From Candidatus Eiseniibacteriota bacterium (lineage in GTDB: Bacteria; Eisenbacteria; RBG-16-71-46; SZUA-252): a stretch of DNA of 5,613 nucleotides. Under the pieces are notes generated by a model. The model saw only the letters and a program-made list of their open reading frames with translations. It searched no databases and was not told the DNA's origin. The stretch's first letter is position 1. Each line of letters begins with the position of its first letter. This document shows positions 5,232-5,613 of this stretch, piece after piece. Location of the stretch: the NCBI GenBank assembly GCA_016880395.1, contig JAEHDN010000051.1:1-5613 (forward strand), read 5' to 3'. A program made the position numbers and the translations under genes.

Positions 5232-5613
5232 TCATACCTTCGCCTCGACCTTCCTGCGGGAGTGGTCGAGGACGCGCTTTCGCACGCGGATCGCGGCGGG
5301 AGTGACCTCCACCAGCTCGTCGTCGTTGATCCACTCGATGGAGGACTCGATCGTCATCTCGCGAGGCGGCTGGAGCTTCACGGCGATGTCGGCGGTCGAC
5401 GCGCGCATGTTCGTGAGGTGCTTCTTGCGGCATGCCTGGACCACCATGTCGCCGTCCTTGCCCTGCTCGCCGACGACCTGCCCGGCGTAGACCCGATCCA
5501 TCGGCTTCACGAAGAAGAGCCCGCGGTCACCGAGGGCGTCCAGGGCGTAGGCGGTCACGTCCCCGGGCTCCTTCGCGACCATCGCGCCGCGCTTGCGGTT
5601 GGGAAGCGGCCCC
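5232..5613 (-). CDS. typA: Translational GTPase TypA/BipA, C-terminal part
   Basis: The last 126 residues of TypA/BipA, a ribosome-associated GTPase related to EF-G and LepA that acts in 50S assembly and stress or cold growth. The start, GTPase domain and middle domains lie beyond the right edge (full proteins are about 600 residues), so the frame runs off the window. In fragment numbering, the visible part shows the conserved C-terminal signatures KKHLTNMRAS (63-72), PPREMTIE (82-89), DDELVEVTP (97-105) and IRVRKR (108-113). It ends in a basic tail, DHSRRKVEAKV, with TGA at 5234-5232. It begins in the window with GPLPNRKRGAMVAKEPGDV, equivalent to the start of the BipA-specific C-terminal domain. 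The methionine at 5582 is internal, not a start. The gene is codirectional with csp. Confidence 0.95.
   Translation of the reverse strand, partial: GPLPNRKRGAMVAKEPGDVTAYALDALGDRGLFFVKPMDRVYAGQVVGEQGKDGDMVVQACRKKHLTNMRASTADIAVKLQPPREMTIESSIEWINDDELVEVTPAAIRVRKRVLDHSRRKVEAKV

Noticed and set aside
4691..5490. Plus-strand frames 4691-5206 and 5053-5490 crossing csp, the structured region and typA
   Set aside because: They are antisense to two strongly recognised genes and show no protein-like composition or ribosome binding site.

Overview
The window is strongly GC-rich and densely coding. It looks like the chromosome of a Gram-negative-type bacterium: it encodes a lipobox lipoprotein carrying a YcbB-type L,D-transpeptidase, and the end of a large kinase/STAND-type signalling protein. 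Such fusions are common in GC-rich, regulator-rich lineages (for example Myxococcota, Acidobacteriota and candidate phyla such as Eisenbacteria). Nothing fixes the taxon, and I saw no mobile element, CRISPR array, tRNA or rRNA.

Left part, plus strand. Positions 3-2147 are the 3' part of a long regulator: the last helix of what is probably a Ser/Thr protein kinase domain, then a STAND/NB-ARC-like ATPase, a winged-helix-like segment and TPR-like helices. The 5' end lies outside the window. After 90 nt comes a complete lipoprotein L,D-transpeptidase (2238-3863) for peptidoglycan 3-3 crosslinking. It is followed by two GC-rich hairpins and a 187-nt gap, then a small histidine-rich membrane hydroxylase of the fatty acid hydroxylase/sterol desaturase superfamily (4051-4656, GTG start set by an AAGGAG site).

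Right part, minus strand. The hydroxylase converges on a cold-shock-domain protein gene (4754-4954), with a probable csp terminator between them. Upstream of csp, on the same strand, is the 3' end of typA/bipA (5232 to the window edge), a translational GTPase. BipA and Csp proteins are both linked to growth and ribosome or RNA function in the cold, so the pair may be functionally related.

The most unusual part is the 277-nt stretch between typA and csp (4955-5231), which holds no convincing gene but is full of inverted repeats. Two long ones (14 bp with a 3-nt bulge, and 12 bp perfect) interleave in a pseudoknot or mutually exclusive order. They are followed on the minus strand by a short hairpin with a T5 tract that has an alternative pairing partner. 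Three consecutive perfect 6-bp hairpins then run up to the csp ribosome binding site. I read this as a structured RNA: a csp leader, an attenuator/thermosensor, or a separate small RNA. I could not match it to a known RNA family by eye.
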